DNA of 45,076 nt from Deltaproteobacteria bacterium (GTDB lineage Bacteria; Desulfobacterota; Binatia; Binatales; Binataceae): contig JAFAHS010000515.1 of the NCBI GenBank assembly GCA_019237115.1, positions 1 through 45,076 on the forward strand, in the 5' to 3' direction. The notes below the pieces were generated by a model that ran no database searches, was not told the origin of the DNA, and saw only the letters and a program-made list of their open reading frames with translations. How positions within the stretch are numbered: the first letter of the stretch is position 1; each line of letters starts with the position of its first letter. Position numbers and translations under genes: made by a program. Of the stretch, positions 26,306-36,352 are shown piece after piece.

Positions 26306-26721
26306 ATATGGAAGGGCTACCCTCAATGCGATCGATGATGAGGAGCTTGAGCGCCGTTTTTTAGGATGCCGGACACACCGTCGTAGTGCTAAGATGGCGG
26401 TACAGGCAGGGCGTTACGCAACTCCGCTTGATGCAACGTCGGACACGCTCCGCTTAAACCACTTTTCTTCGAAGGTCCTTCTTCCGAGCTCATTGTAGGC
26501 CTCCAGTTACGGCCTTAACTGAGCCTCACCCGCGGTCTGGCTTTAGAAGTGATGCTAGGGACTCGTCCATATACCCACAAACGAATTACACCGCCAGCTG
26601 CGGAAATAGCGACCAAGCAGAGAGGCAAAGTCGCGGTAACGGTACCGGACTAGCTAGTCGAAGGAGGCGATTCGCTTATGATCTAGAGCCTCCTCACGCA
26701 CGAACGGTTCTTGTCCGGAAA
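26306..26721. other. Non-coding stretch between MFS remnant and patatin gene
   Basis: I see no gene, tRNA or clear repeat in these 416 bases. It marks the transition from the GC-rich left part to the visibly less GC-rich right part and could hold a boundary of acquired DNA, but no integrase or flanking repeat was found. Confidence 0.3.
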
Positions 26722-27891
26722 TCAGAATGGGCTCGAGGTCAAAGTGTCTCGAGCGTATACATCCCACAATTTGCCGAAAAACAGGCGGCCGAACTCGGAA
26801 AGCGCGCTGAGCCGTTCCGCTATGGTCGGTGCCTCCACCCGGAAGGTTGTCAGCTGTTTCATAAAGTCAAGCATATGAATCACGATGATCCCCGCCCCCA
26901 TCAAAATCTGTGCGAGTTTTGCTGGATCGTCGGCCAAAGCTTCTTCGGTCGCGCTGTCCACATGTCCCTTGAGAATTCGTGTGTAGAGGGTGGTCGTTGC
27001 ATGCCACACATCTGATCCGGGCTGATCCTTGACTATTTTTCGTCCACTTAAGGTGAGGGGATTGCCCTGACCATCGGTGAAATGCAGCTGGTACAGCATG
27101 TATTTGACCGCAGGATCGGCCGCATCTGTGAAAAGATTAAACGTGGCCCTCTGAACCGGGCACTTTCCGCCAAAAATTTTACTCTCGACATATCCAACAA
27201 TGTCATCAGTGTCATGTTCGGGCCGAACCACGAAGCCATGCACACCGTTGACGGTAATTGTCAGATGAAACATGAGGTCAGTGTTGTTCACCCTCCCTTT
27301 CTCCCGTCCCGCGTCAAACTCAGTTTCACCCACCGACCAAAAGCCTTTCATCTCTTCGGTAAACCAGAGCTTCGTAGGGACTTGCTCCACGTGGGTCGGA
27401 TAGTCAGCTCCCTTTTGAACGTTAATCCCGTTTTGGACGCACCAATCACGTGCGCGCTCCACCCCCAGATTCACGGCCTCGATGAGGCGGTCCTGACTGA
27501 AATCGATCAGATAGTGAAGCGCGACATCAGCCTTCAGTTGCTTGACTGCGATTGGACGTCCAAATTCCCCTCGTTGGCCATTTGCGATAGCGGTGTTGTT
27601 TGCCGAAATCCGCTCTAGCATTGCCTTGTAGTGGCCGTCGGCACTTGTCTCAATGATTTGGAAATAGGTCGCGACAAAGCCCGAATGCCATTCCTCTTTT
27701 TCGCTTACCGTCCAAATGACCCACAATTCGTCTGCACCGCGCCGGATCGCTTCTTCGAGATTTGCGTCCGTCAGATAGACCGCGTCGATATACGTTTGAC
27801 CATTAATCCGCTGCGGCGGGAACCACATCGGAAGCGACACGCATGCGGCGAGCAGATCTTCGCTTATGTTCTTCGCTTCAACAACTTCCAC
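26722..27891 (-). CDS. Patatin-like phospholipase, C-terminal part (after a frameshift)
   Basis: This 389-residue frame continues the patatin domain begun at 27864-28274. It contains SEDLLAACVSLPMWFPPQRINGQTYIDAVYLTDANLEEAIRRGADELWVI, where the Asp of YIDAV is the expected second member of the Ser-Asp dyad (usually DGG). Beyond about residue 200 comes a long extension with an immunoglobulin-like beta-rich portion (FHLTITVNGVHGFVV) of unknown role. Residues just before its first ATG read RRNVFPKWGLDWDKIRNS in this same frame, joining smoothly to the upstream piece, so this ATG is not the true start. Reconstructed length is about 517 residues. It would hydrolyse acyl lipids; no signal peptide is present in the reconstructed protein. 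Confidence 0.8.
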   Translation of the reverse strand: MEVVEAKNISEDLLAACVSLPMWFPPQRINGQTYIDAVYLTDANLEEAIRRGADELWVIWTVSEKEEWHSGFVATYFQIIETSADGHYKAMLERISANNTAIANGQRGEFGRPIAVKQLKADVALHYLIDFSQDRLIEAVNLGVERARDWCVQNGINVQKGADYPTHVEQVPTKLWFTEEMKGFWSVGETEFDAGREKGRVNNTDLMFHLTITVNGVHGFVVRPEHDTDDIVGYVESKIFGGKCPVQRATFNLFTDAADPAVKYMLYQLHFTDGQGNPLTLSGRKIVKDQPGSDVWHATTTLYTRILKGHVDSATEEALADDPAKLAQILMGAGIIVIHMLDFMKQLTTFRVEAPTIAERLSALSEFGRLFFGKLWDVYARDTLTSSPF

Positions 27892-28274
27892 CTGCTTTTG
27901 GCTGAAGTTGAAGACATTGAAAGTGGCGTTGAGTCTGCTATTCCGAATCTTGTCCCAGTCGAGTCCCCATTTGGGAAAGACGTTGCGGCGTAGGCATCCA
28001 AAGTGAATGAAGATTCGGCATAGATCAGTTTTGGAAACTCGACTGCATTGAAACTAATGCCAGCCTGCGGGTGGAGATTGCGCCAGTTGTCCGCAATCTG
28101 CTTTCCGGTCATTCCCTGGCACATCATTGCCAAGTTGAATGTGCCGCCACTCGCTCCGTCCACGTGGTCAAACGTCAGTCCTGCCTCGTCAATCCAGACC
28201 TGTAGAACCCCGGCTTGAAAGGCAACCTTGATTCCTCCACCAGCCGAAATCGGGGACCGTTTCATGGGTTGCAT
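27864..28274 (-). CDS. Patatin-like phospholipase, N-terminal part (before a frameshift)
   Basis: The frame starts at ATG 28274 with GGGGGA just upstream. It opens with SAGGGIKVAFQAGVLQVW, the glycine-rich oxyanion-hole loop of patatins (GGGxK/R), and reaches the nucleophile elbow DGASGGTFN with catalytic Ser42. The patatin sequence breaks at SSFTLDAY: from about base 27990 the continuation RRNVFPKWGLDWDK is found one frame over. Adding a single C (TACC instead of TAC) restores it. Residues after DAY in this frame are not protein-like for the family. Together with 26722-27891 this makes one 517-residue lipase. The missing base lies in a two-base C run, suggesting a consensus error rather than gene decay. 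Confidence 0.8.
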   Translation of the reverse strand: MQPMKRSPISAGGGIKVAFQAGVLQVWIDEAGLTFDHVDGASGGTFNLAMMCQGMTGKQIADNWRNLHPQAGISFNAVEFPKLIYAESSFTLDAYAATSFPNGDSTGTRFGIADSTPLSMSSTSAKSRWKLLKRRT

Positions 28275-28412
28275 TTCCCCCGGTTTCTAGAACGAGAAGA
28301 GTGCCATGCCACTCTGATAGCCTGTTCCAGTTAGATCAAGAGGTATGAGGCATGAAGTCGATTAGCCAAGTGTGTTACAAGCGATCGAACAGCTGTCGAG
28401 GGGTGAAAACGC

Positions 28413-30185
28413 ATGAAGGCCAGCTACGATGTAATCGTCATCGGATCGGGTTTTGGCGGATCGGTGGCTGCGTGCCGAATGGCGCAATCGGCTTGTTCGG
28501 TCGGGGTGCTCGAGCGCGGCAAGAGTTATGAAACCATGAATTCGTTCCCGCGCGATTGGAGCGATCCGCTGAATGGGTGGCTCTGGTCGGTTGGTCAGGG
28601 CCTTTTCGACGTCAGACCCTTCGAAGAAATGACGGTTGTACAGGGGGCGGGCCTTGGGGGCGGATCACTTATTTATGCAAATGTTCATCTCAGAGCGCCC
28701 GAGGACGTGTTCACTAGCGGATGGCCACAAGGATATACGCGCGCCGCGTTGGACCCCTACTACGACCTTGTTGCCTACATGCTCGACATCAATCCAATCA
28801 CAAGGTCGCATAGTCTCGGAATTCCGACGAAGACTGAGCTGATGAAGAGGATCGCTGAACGGCTGGGACGTTCTCAGCAATTCTGCTATCCGAACATTGC
28901 GGTCGATTTAAGTGCTCCCGGAACCAACCATCAAAATAAGTTTGGCGTAGACCAGCAGGGGTGCCGTTTTTGCGGTGAGTGCGACATTGGCTGCAACGTT
29001 CACGCAAAGAATACACTCGATCTTAACTACCTTGCTCTCGCCAGAAAGCATGGCGCTGAAATTGGTACCCTCTGCGAGGTCACCGGGATAAGACCACGCC
29101 AATCGGGTGGCTCCAACTACGTTGTTACTTACAAGGACCACGGCGACGGAGGTACAGAACGGCAGTGCGAGGCGAAGTACGTCTTTGTGTGCTGTGGAGC
29201 GGTGAACTCAACCGAGCTTTTGCTCAGGTGCCGCGACATCGATCAGACGTTACCCAACATCAGCCGTCGGCTGGGGTACGGATATTCAGGAAACGGCGAT
29301 TTTCTCGCCTTTGCGTTCAACACCAAGGAACCTTTCAAACCCTCGGAAGGGCCCACCATTACCACCGGAATTGTGTACAGCCGAACCGACGGCGGATCTG
29401 ATACTTGGTTCATCTTTGAAGAGGGCGGATATCCAAAGGAGGTAGGTGGAATCGTTCAGCTCCTGAATCCCCGGGAAGATTGGTTCCATCACTCGGAAGT
29501 TTTGACGCGGGAGGCGTTTCGTCAAGCTTTCCGTCACAAAGCGCAGAACAAAGGCGGCTTTCAAGACCCGCGATCGGATAACAGCGCGGTTTTTCTCGCC
29601 ATGGGGCGCGACCTGGCAGATGGTCTCATAGAACTCCATCCCGTTTCTAAAACAGCTAGGATTCGTTGGAACACGCCCGGAAATCTGCCCCTGTACCGGG
29701 CAGAGGAACGTTTTTCGACCGATGTCGCCGAAGCAATGGGTGGAGATGTTGCGTTCAATCCGCTTTGGAGGCTCTTTCACGTCCCGGTCACCGTCCATAA
29801 CTTGGGGGGCTGTCTAATGGCTGATTCCCCGCACCTTGGCGTGGTCGATCCCAGCGGCGAGGTATACGGTCATCAGAATCTCTTCGTTCTTGACGGCGCC
29901 ATTCTTCCGAAGGCGACAGGGTCAAATCCGTCACACACCATCGCCGCTGTCGCGGAGCGTTGCGTCGAAGCCATCGTTCAACGCATTCCGCAAAAGTCGG
30001 GTTGGCGTGCGCCCGAGATGTCCAGCGCTACACATATTAAAGATCCGCTCTCGTCAATTGCTATTCCAGCCGGAGGCACGATACCAACTGCCACTCGACC
30101 CCCTCTCAGCCTGGGCAACACTCAACGATCTGTTGCTGATTCTATTGCGGAGATCATCGGAAGGTTGTCCGGGCGTTCGAACTAA
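28413..30185 (+). CDS. GMC-family flavin oxidoreductase, cholesterol-oxidase-like
   Basis: A 590-residue FAD enzyme. The N-terminal YDVIVIGSGFGGSVAACRMAQ is the ADP-binding beta-alpha-beta motif, and VVQGAGLGGGSLIYANVHLR is the second FAD-contact region. The C-terminal half has HNLGGCLMADSP (catalytic His region) and NLFVLDGAILPKATGSNPSHTIAAVAERC, the GMC signature that carries the Asn/His pair. Members oxidise sterols or other alcohols and give H2O2 with oxygen. A striking insert reads CRFCGECDIGC (Cys 184, 187, 190, 194), a CxxCxxCxxxC spacing like a 4Fe-4S site; it recurs in cholesterol-oxidase relatives. No signal peptide or Tat motif is visible. It is divergent from the patatin gene and may form a lipid-attacking pair with it. 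Confidence 0.88.
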   Translation: MKASYDVIVIGSGFGGSVAACRMAQSACSVGVLERGKSYETMNSFPRDWSDPLNGWLWSVGQGLFDVRPFEEMTVVQGAGLGGGSLIYANVHLRAPEDVFTSGWPQGYTRAALDPYYDLVAYMLDINPITRSHSLGIPTKTELMKRIAERLGRSQQFCYPNIAVDLSAPGTNHQNKFGVDQQGCRFCGECDIGCNVHAKNTLDLNYLALARKHGAEIGTLCEVTGIRPRQSGGSNYVVTYKDHGDGGTERQCEAKYVFVCCGAVNSTELLLRCRDIDQTLPNISRRLGYGYSGNGDFLAFAFNTKEPFKPSEGPTITTGIVYSRTDGGSDTWFIFEEGGYPKEVGGIVQLLNPREDWFHHSEVLTREAFRQAFRHKAQNKGGFQDPRSDNSAVFLAMGRDLADGLIELHPVSKTARIRWNTPGNLPLYRAEERFSTDVAEAMGGDVAFNPLWRLFHVPVTVHNLGGCLMADSPHLGVVDPSGEVYGHQNLFVLDGAILPKATGSNPSHTIAAVAERCVEAIVQRIPQKSGWRAPEMSSATHIKDPLSSIAIPAGGTIPTATRPPLSLGNTQRSVADSIAEIIGRLSGRSN

Positions 30186-30792
30186 TACCTGGTTTCTTTC
30201 GCATACGCAGTTTGCAACGAATCGCACTATTGGCGAACTTATGAAAGCTCAGCTTGTCCACGAAGGGCGTGCCGTTCAGGTCGCCTGTCTTAAACATGAC
30301 AGATCGTCAGACATTGGCCCGCGAGGTTTGCGAGCATTGCAAATCATCAAGCTATCGGGCCCGATTGAGCAAGATGCTTATTCCAGACTTCAGCAAAGAG
30401 TTGAGGATGCAGACGAATCGAAGTGTACCAGATTGTTGCCTCGACGGCATCCAGCTCGCCAGGCGACAATGGTAAATGCCGGCTTCAAGTCTGCTTGACG
30501 CAAGTAAACAGTTCGCCAACGCCTGAGAGCCAAAAGCGAAAAGTTTATTGGTGTTCAAATCCACCGATCGTGTCGCACCGGTGTAAGGACTTGCAGACCA
30601 GACACCAGGACCTAGCATCCCGAATGGAGGTTGACGTAGACTGGGCAACGTCTAGAAAGTCGTTTGTCTTGCACTTCCGGGTGAAGTTGTGACCATCCAA
30701 ATACAAAGGGTCGGTTAACGGCCGAGACGGAACGCCGAAACAGGTCGTCTAAGTCCCTGGGCGATCCGATCGTCGTACAACAGGAGGGGTGA
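30186..30792. other. Intergenic region, nothing recognised
   Basis: About 600 bases between the GMC and PLD-like genes. Open frames on both strands are short and unlike known proteins. The end carries AGGAGGGG just before ATG 30793, a strong ribosome-binding site for the PLD-like gene; its promoter probably lies here. Confidence 0.35.
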
Positions 30793-32694
30793 ATGCCGTC
30801 AGCAGCGTTAGCTATCGCGAACAATGATGTAGCGCAAATCGTCTGGCGATTTGACCAGAAGATACCGAGTTGCCTCGGCTTCGCCGTGTATCGTAAGGAA
30901 GGAGCGCCCGATTCCGCCGGCTCATGGATTCCTTTGCCCGCGTGGGTAGGGTTTGTGGGACAGTCGAACCCCTCGTGGACCCAAAAGACTACCGAACTTT
31001 GGCCTATCCAAAAGTTTGAATGGAAAGATCTGACTGCTAAACGCGGTAACACGTACAGCTACAAAATCGTTCCGGTCGGTGGAAATCCAAATGGCACTTC
31101 CAAACTATCGCCGGTCGGAGGCAAAGTTCTATTTGCGGGCCCGGTTGCACTGACGGAAACGCGGGGCAGTTTCCGCACCTATTTCAACCGAGGCATCCTT
31201 TCGACCCAGTTTCTTTCGCATTCAATTCCTCCAGGACCAAGCGGGGCTCCAGACTATAAGGTTCTAACTAACCGGATAGATCAACCTGGCGACCCTCTAC
31301 GACAGGCTCTCGCGGGTCAAATTCTCGAAGGTCTGGAGTCGTTGCTCAAGCGGTCGTTGCAGTCCGGGGGGAGCATTTACTCGGCGCTGTACGAGCTATC
31401 CGATCCTGAGCTGGTACAACTTCTGCTGGATGACAGAGATAAGCTAAATTTGATTCTCTCGAATACTGGAACAAGTGATACGGAGAATCAGCCAGCGCGC
31501 CAGGCACTGCATGAGAGTCACGTCAATATATTAGATCGATTTGTTCCTAGCGGGCACATCGGTCACAACAAGTTCCAAGTCTATGTTGACGATAGCGGTC
31601 CTCAAACTGTCTTACTTGGAAGTACCAACTGGACCGATACAGCGATTTGTGCGCAAGCCAACAATACATTGATCGTCGAGAGTCCGACTCTCGCTCAAGC
31701 CTACAAGCGTTACTGGGACCGCCTAGCGGACGATACACCGGAACAAGGTCGAGCCAAGCAGGGCCCCGCCTTGCGTGACGCTGACATGCAACCCGGCGCC
31801 ACAGACGTGCCGATTGACGACGGTAAAGCGACGGTCTGGTTTTCACCAAACACACCGCATGCCCGTCAATCCCACCCCGGAGCGGGTGAGGCAACTCCGC
31901 CAGACATGGCACAAGTGTTTGATCTAATGGAAAATGCGAAGGAGGCGATACTGTTCTTGGTTTTCCAACCAGGATCGCCGAGCATTGTTGAAAAAGCAGC
32001 CGAGGTAATGAACCAAAGTCCCGGGCTGTTGGTCCGAGGTGCTGCGACCGACCCCAAGGCCGCTGAAGTTTACAATACTCTTCTGATCCACCGCTCAGGC
32101 GAGAACCCGGTCGAAGTGGTACCGGCAAGCGCGATTAGCGATCAATTCGCGTTCTGGCAGCAGGAATTGCTTAAGGCTGGGCCGAGCGCACACGCAATCA
32201 TTCATGACAAAATTGTCGTAATAGATCCAATGTCGGACGATTGTGTGGTCGTAACGGGAAGTCACAATCTAGGTTATCGCGCATCTTACAACAATGACGA
32301 AAACCTGCTGATTGTGCGCGGTCACAAGGCCCTTGCGCAAGCCTACGCCGTACACGTTTTGGATATATACGATCACTATCGTTTCAGGTACATTATTCAG
32401 AAGCAAGGTACAAGTGCTTTCTCAGGGCTCGAACCCGACGACAAGTGGCAAGACAAATACTTTGATCCATCTAACCCTGCCAGCCACGATGTTGACGTCT
32501 GGTTCGGCGCTAAAGACGCCGGCACGATTTTGTCCGCTTCTGCACCAGTTACCAATTCGCTTGCCTCCTCCGGAGCGTCATCAACCAGCGCCGATAACGA
32601 GCGACGACCCCAAACTGCGATCTCAGGTCGAAAGGGGAAGCCTGCGCCTACGCGTCGGTCAGGGCCGAGATCACACACGAGCGGCCATTCGTAA
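30793..32694 (+). CDS. Phospholipase D-like protein with two HKD motifs
   Basis: A 633-residue protein starting at ATG 30793. The first ~110 residues (AQIVWRFDQKIPSCLGFAVYRKEG ... NTYSYKIVPVGG) look like a fibronectin-type beta-sandwich. Two PLD half-sites follow: HNKFQVYVDD with His258 and Lys260, then GSTNWTD; and HDKIVVIDP with His471, Lys473 and Asp478, then TGSHNLGYRAS. The first half-site has one extra residue before the Asp compared with HxKxxxxD, but the GSxN element after it is normal. PLD-fold enzymes cleave phosphodiesters (phospholipids or nucleic acids). No signal peptide is present, and the C-terminal tail (from about 590) is low-complexity Ser/Ala/Arg. Same strand as the GMC gene, about 600 bases downstream. 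Confidence 0.85.
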   Translation: MPSAALAIANNDVAQIVWRFDQKIPSCLGFAVYRKEGAPDSAGSWIPLPAWVGFVGQSNPSWTQKTTELWPIQKFEWKDLTAKRGNTYSYKIVPVGGNPNGTSKLSPVGGKVLFAGPVALTETRGSFRTYFNRGILSTQFLSHSIPPGPSGAPDYKVLTNRIDQPGDPLRQALAGQILEGLESLLKRSLQSGGSIYSALYELSDPELVQLLLDDRDKLNLILSNTGTSDTENQPARQALHESHVNILDRFVPSGHIGHNKFQVYVDDSGPQTVLLGSTNWTDTAICAQANNTLIVESPTLAQAYKRYWDRLADDTPEQGRAKQGPALRDADMQPGATDVPIDDGKATVWFSPNTPHARQSHPGAGEATPPDMAQVFDLMENAKEAILFLVFQPGSPSIVEKAAEVMNQSPGLLVRGAATDPKAAEVYNTLLIHRSGENPVEVVPASAISDQFAFWQQELLKAGPSAHAIIHDKIVVIDPMSDDCVVVTGSHNLGYRASYNNDENLLIVRGHKALAQAYAVHVLDIYDHYRFRYIIQKQGTSAFSGLEPDDKWQDKYFDPSNPASHDVDVWFGAKDAGTILSASAPVTNSLASSGASSTSADNERRPQTAISGRKGKPAPTRRSGPRSHTSGHS

Positions 32695-33385
32695 GCGGGT
32701 GCCCACCGGAATTTATTCAGGCGTAAACCCACACCGCCGTGGGCGGTTTGGCAACCGGTGTAGATATCGTGTGCGGCTGACAATCGAAGAGTTGGACCAG
32801 CAGCAGCTCGCAGAACCGGACAAGATACCTTCTAATGAAAGTTCCATCCCACTTGACTTGCCGCTATACATCACTCTGTTATTTTTTCCGTTTCCGAATT
32901 GATCCGGCGTTGGGATTGCCGGCCAATTTCCCACGGGCGTTTGTCAATCATTCCTGGTCTCGCGAATACTGATGCCTCGAACGCCTTCGGAAGCTTTCAT
33001 CTTGCGACAGCTTTTCATCTTGCGACCAGCGGAACGAGGCATCCGATTCCGCACCACGCAATGGTGCGACTCCGGTCAATGCCGATAACCCTCGTACTGC
33101 CTTTGAGCGGAGAAGATCACGTTTTCAAGACCGCATTTCCACGGCGAGTTCGACTAACCTTCTCGCAGGTCTTTGAATCGAAAAAAGCGCGGCGAGCGAC
33201 TTTGTCCGAATATTTTCCCGATCTGACTGTCCAGCCGCAACTATATCCAGCCGGTGAACATGCCGAACGTCATCTTGCTTACTACTACAAAGAGTGTTCG
33301 GTGAGAGGTATCTCTTATGACGTTGCACATGGCGGGTGGAATTTCCTAGTATCTTTCGACGATTCGGCTACCGTGGTAGTCTCTC
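32695..33385. other. Intergenic region with a short tandem repeat
   Basis: The plus-strand frame that ends at 33888 is open here back to 32899, but this part is not protein-like in composition. No other gene recognised. It contains the tandem repeat at 32992-33026 (separate entry). Confidence 0.35.
32992..33026. repeat. Tandem repeat, 17 and 18 bases
   Basis: Two adjacent copies read agctttcatcttgcgac and agcttttcatcttgcgac; they differ only in the length of the T run (TTT versus TTTT). This is a direct duplication with one homopolymer change, in non-coding DNA. Confidence 0.85.
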
Positions 33386-33888
33386 ATGGCCCAGGTAGGA
33401 CAAATCGTTTCTGCAATGACCACGGCGGATTGGATTGCCCTTGCAACCGCGATTGTTACCGCCGAGGCGTGTTCATCGCAATTCTGGCGCTTCGGAGCGA
33501 GATCAGAGGCGTAAAGGAGCAGCTCTCGCTCCAGCATTTCGCCGATTACACGAAGAGGTATCAGGAAATAATTGTGCATTTTCCGGAAGACATAAATGAA
33601 GCAGCTTTCGATCTGAGAAACAGGCGAGACGACTATGACCGCACTATGCGCTACATGAGAGCATACTTCGATCTATGCTTCGAGGAATGGTATATGCGCA
33701 CCAGACTGGACGATCCAGGACTATGGAGCGTTTGGAGCGGAGGTATGAAGGCGGCTTTTTCAAAGATCGCTTTCCAGGATGCGTGGTCGATTGTTAGAAG
33801 CGACACGGCGTTTGGCGATGAATTTGAAGCGTTTGTGAATAGTCTGATAGCGGAGTCCAAGTCCAGGCCTTCTCCGATCAAGAAGTAA
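33386..33888 (+). CDS. Small single-helix membrane protein, unknown function (frameshifted)
   Basis: Starting at ATG 33386 one frame reads MAQVGQIVSAMTTADWIALATAIVTA, a clear N-terminal transmembrane helix. The helix then continues in another frame as GVFIAILALRSEIRGVKEQLSLQHFADYTKRYQEI, after one missing base near 33466. The C-terminal ~110 residues (FPEDINEAAFDLRNR, MRYMRAYFDLCFEEWYM, WSGGMKAAFSKIAFQDAW) resemble the cytoplasmic part of the DUF4760-like family of single-pass membrane proteins. Reconstructed length is about 167 residues, ending at 33888. Function is unknown. If the frame is taken as unbroken from 32899 instead, the N-terminal half has no protein character. The reconstruction is mine and rests on the smooth helix across the break. 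Confidence 0.5.
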
Positions 33889-34165
33889 GGTCTTCTCTCA
33901 CGAGGGGCCTTAAGTACCATGCGGCCGCTTGGTTCGGCGCTGAAGGGCTTCCAAAGTGTTATCCTGTACCCTTTGGAAATGGAGCCACCAAAAGTACGCC
34001 AGCAGCTGCTCTCTGCACCAAGGGTCACTGTTCCAATCTCACCTGCGAGGGGACACGACAACTCGGTCTTTGCTGTGACCGACGGAGTCCTTATCCGCTC
34101 CGGCATCTGTAGCGCGTCGAACGTCCCCATATGGATTGGGAGTTGAGAACAAGCAACGAGCGCGG

Positions 34166-35686
34166 TCAAGGGCCGAGCCTTCTCAACTGTGAGATGACGT
34201 GCCGAACGAGGAATTCCCGGTTCTTCAACTTCGACTCCAGCATCGGGTCTTTCCCGGCTACCCCATCGGCCATTGCCGTCAATGCCATTGCAAAGCTTAT
34301 TTCCAGATCGTTGGAGGGTTGACCTAAGTGGAGATCGATTTTCTCCGCAAAAGGTATGGCACGAGGGGCGCCGATATCCGGCATTGGAAGGCGCGGCGCT
34401 GCCAAGCTCAGAACGTGCCCAAAGGTGGGTGCGTTTGCGATCCGTTTGCTGGGCAGCATCAAACTGGACGGAATTTTGAGCCATTCACGGAGCGTGGCGA
34501 GAATCGAAGTATGGTCGAAGGGTATTTCCACGGGGGTGCCGTCACGGGTCTGTTTAGTCGAGCGGAACACGGTGCCTTCCACAATGTAGGGTGATACCAG
34601 GACTGCGGGGACTCGAATGCCATATCGGTCAAATTTGAACGGTACATCCGGGGACAAAGGGTCGGGCGCAACTGCACCGAAGGGCGGGGGCACGTGATCG
34701 TAGCAACCCCCATGTTCGTCATACGTGATTACCAGGAGGATCTCTTCGGGTTTTCTGCTGGAACGAATCGACTGGTAAATCTCGTACATCAACTCTTCTC
34801 CCGGCCGTATATCTCGTGGAGGGTGCTGATCGTTTCCGTCGAGAATCAGTCTGGGCTCAATAAAACTGTAGGTAGGCAGAGAACCGTTTTTGGCGTCGGC
34901 CCGAAAGTTCTCGAAAGGCTGAAAGTGGCTATCCGGATTTGGGATCTGCCATAGGTGCGGAAACTGGACCCGAGTGCCGGGAAAGAGATCCGCCAGATGC
35001 AACGAGGAGTCTTTGTATACTTTCCAGGTGACGGGACTGCGCCACGGGGTTCTGGGCAGCGTATCGAGCACATTGAAAATCGTTGGAACGTTAAAATCGA
35101 ATGGGTTGTAGGGCCTATTGTTTACTTTGCCGCACGAGGTGCCGGTATGCACGAACGATCGATTGGGCAGAGTTTGAGTAGGACTGGCCGCAAACCAGCG
35201 GTCGCATATCGCAAAGGCGTGGCCCAGACCTGTGATTATCGGAACATGACTGGGAGTGTAGTACCGCATGATTGCGGCGGCACCGGCCGAGCCCGCATTC
35301 TGAGCGTAGTCTAAAAGAAAGCCCAGCATCTGGTTATTCCCGGGCGTTGGCTGCCTGTGGCCGAAAATCTGAGCCGAGATTCGATCGAAGTGTTCGCCCG
35401 GATCAGGATCTGGTGACCAAAAATCGTCCATGGCTGCCGGAGCGAACGGAACTTTGATCGGATCTGCTGCTGGATCGTCAAGGAAGGCCGGATTGGATGG
35501 GTTCCAATAGTCGCCGCCGCCTGGTTTCGTCCCAGACGGATCAAAGTCTGGGCCGAAGAAGACACGCTCGTCGTTGGGTATCCTGTTTCGCGGATAGCTC
35601 AGCGAATCGTAGGCATAGCCCAGCATGTTGTCGAAGGATCGATTCTCGAGCATCAAGACAACCAGGTGTCGAATGTTCTCCAGCAT
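34166..35686 (-). CDS. Phosphoesterase / phospholipase C family protein (alkaline-phosphatase fold)
   Basis: A 506-residue protein of the PF04185 phosphoesterase family (bacterial non-haemolytic phospholipase C and acid phosphatases). Signatures: IRHLVVLMLENRSFDNMLGY at the N-terminus with the metal-ligand Glu-Asn, FVHTGTSCG containing the presumptive nucleophile Thr, TYDEHGGCYDHVPPP with Asp/Glu/His metal ligands, DRYGIRVPAVLVSPY, and FDHTSILATLREWL with the terminal metal Asp-His. Members hydrolyse phospholipid head groups or other phosphodiesters. Most are exported by Tat, but this one begins directly at the catalytic core and has no leader at all. AGGTGA lies upstream of the ATG. It is convergent with the small membrane protein at 33386-33888. 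Confidence 0.88.
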   Translation of the reverse strand: MLENIRHLVVLMLENRSFDNMLGYAYDSLSYPRNRIPNDERVFFGPDFDPSGTKPGGGDYWNPSNPAFLDDPAADPIKVPFAPAAMDDFWSPDPDPGEHFDRISAQIFGHRQPTPGNNQMLGFLLDYAQNAGSAGAAAIMRYYTPSHVPIITGLGHAFAICDRWFAASPTQTLPNRSFVHTGTSCGKVNNRPYNPFDFNVPTIFNVLDTLPRTPWRSPVTWKVYKDSSLHLADLFPGTRVQFPHLWQIPNPDSHFQPFENFRADAKNGSLPTYSFIEPRLILDGNDQHPPRDIRPGEELMYEIYQSIRSSRKPEEILLVITYDEHGGCYDHVPPPFGAVAPDPLSPDVPFKFDRYGIRVPAVLVSPYIVEGTVFRSTKQTRDGTPVEIPFDHTSILATLREWLKIPSSLMLPSKRIANAPTFGHVLSLAAPRLPMPDIGAPRAIPFAEKIDLHLGQPSNDLEISFAMALTAMADGVAGKDPMLESKLKNREFLVRHVISQLRRLGP

Positions 35687-36352
35687 GATTACTCACCTAC
35701 AATTTTGTCTAGGCCATGAGCGAACCCGAGCGCGGTCTGCGAGGTTTCCAAGTGAATGGGCGAAGACGCCTCGCGCAGTGCATCTTCCTCTTTCGGAATC
35801 ATCTCACCCTTCAGCAGGCTGAGCACCAGTGCTGCGCGACGCTTCGCCATCCAGCGCTGCACTCCTCGCAGTGCTGTTCGTTTGCCATTGCCACCTCGCG
35901 AGGTCTCTTGACCTTGTACTATCGGTGGCTCGATCTCAAAGGGGAGCGGAATATACCTTCATAGACGTGGTTCATGTGCAGCGATGTTCTATAACCCGAC
36001 AGGCGTCGCTCTTTTGCGGAGAATGGTACCCGAGTGCAGGCTATTATCCTTACAACAGATTAGGCGAGCGATTTAAGCCGGACCATTGGGACTTGATTTG
36101 GTACGGCAGCCCACCCCTTACCAAGAATGTCGATAAAGTAGAGACCGCACAATACTCCGTGCCGGCCTTACGCGAGTCTGTCCGAATCACAGCCTCACGT
36201 TAGTGGCTGGTCACTTTGCACTCGGCGATTTCTTTACGATCAATCTCGGGAAGTGAAGCCCTCTAAGGACTAATTCTGCATAGCGTCCTGTTAGAATGTT
36301 ACGCTTCCAGGCGCTTGCCGTGGTTGTCACCAATCCAACCAGAAAACCAACG
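35687..36352. other. Intergenic region, no gene recognised
   Basis: The 666 bases hold one plus-strand frame of 124 codons at 35829-36203 (containing ITRQASLFCGEWYPSAGYYP). It has no ribosome-binding site and no recognisable family; I do not call it a gene. The left end should contain the promoter for the minus-strand phosphoesterase. Confidence 0.35.

Noticed and set aside
35829..36203. 124-codon plus-strand open frame
   Set aside because: No ribosome-binding site, no recognisable family and irregular composition; left as unassigned.
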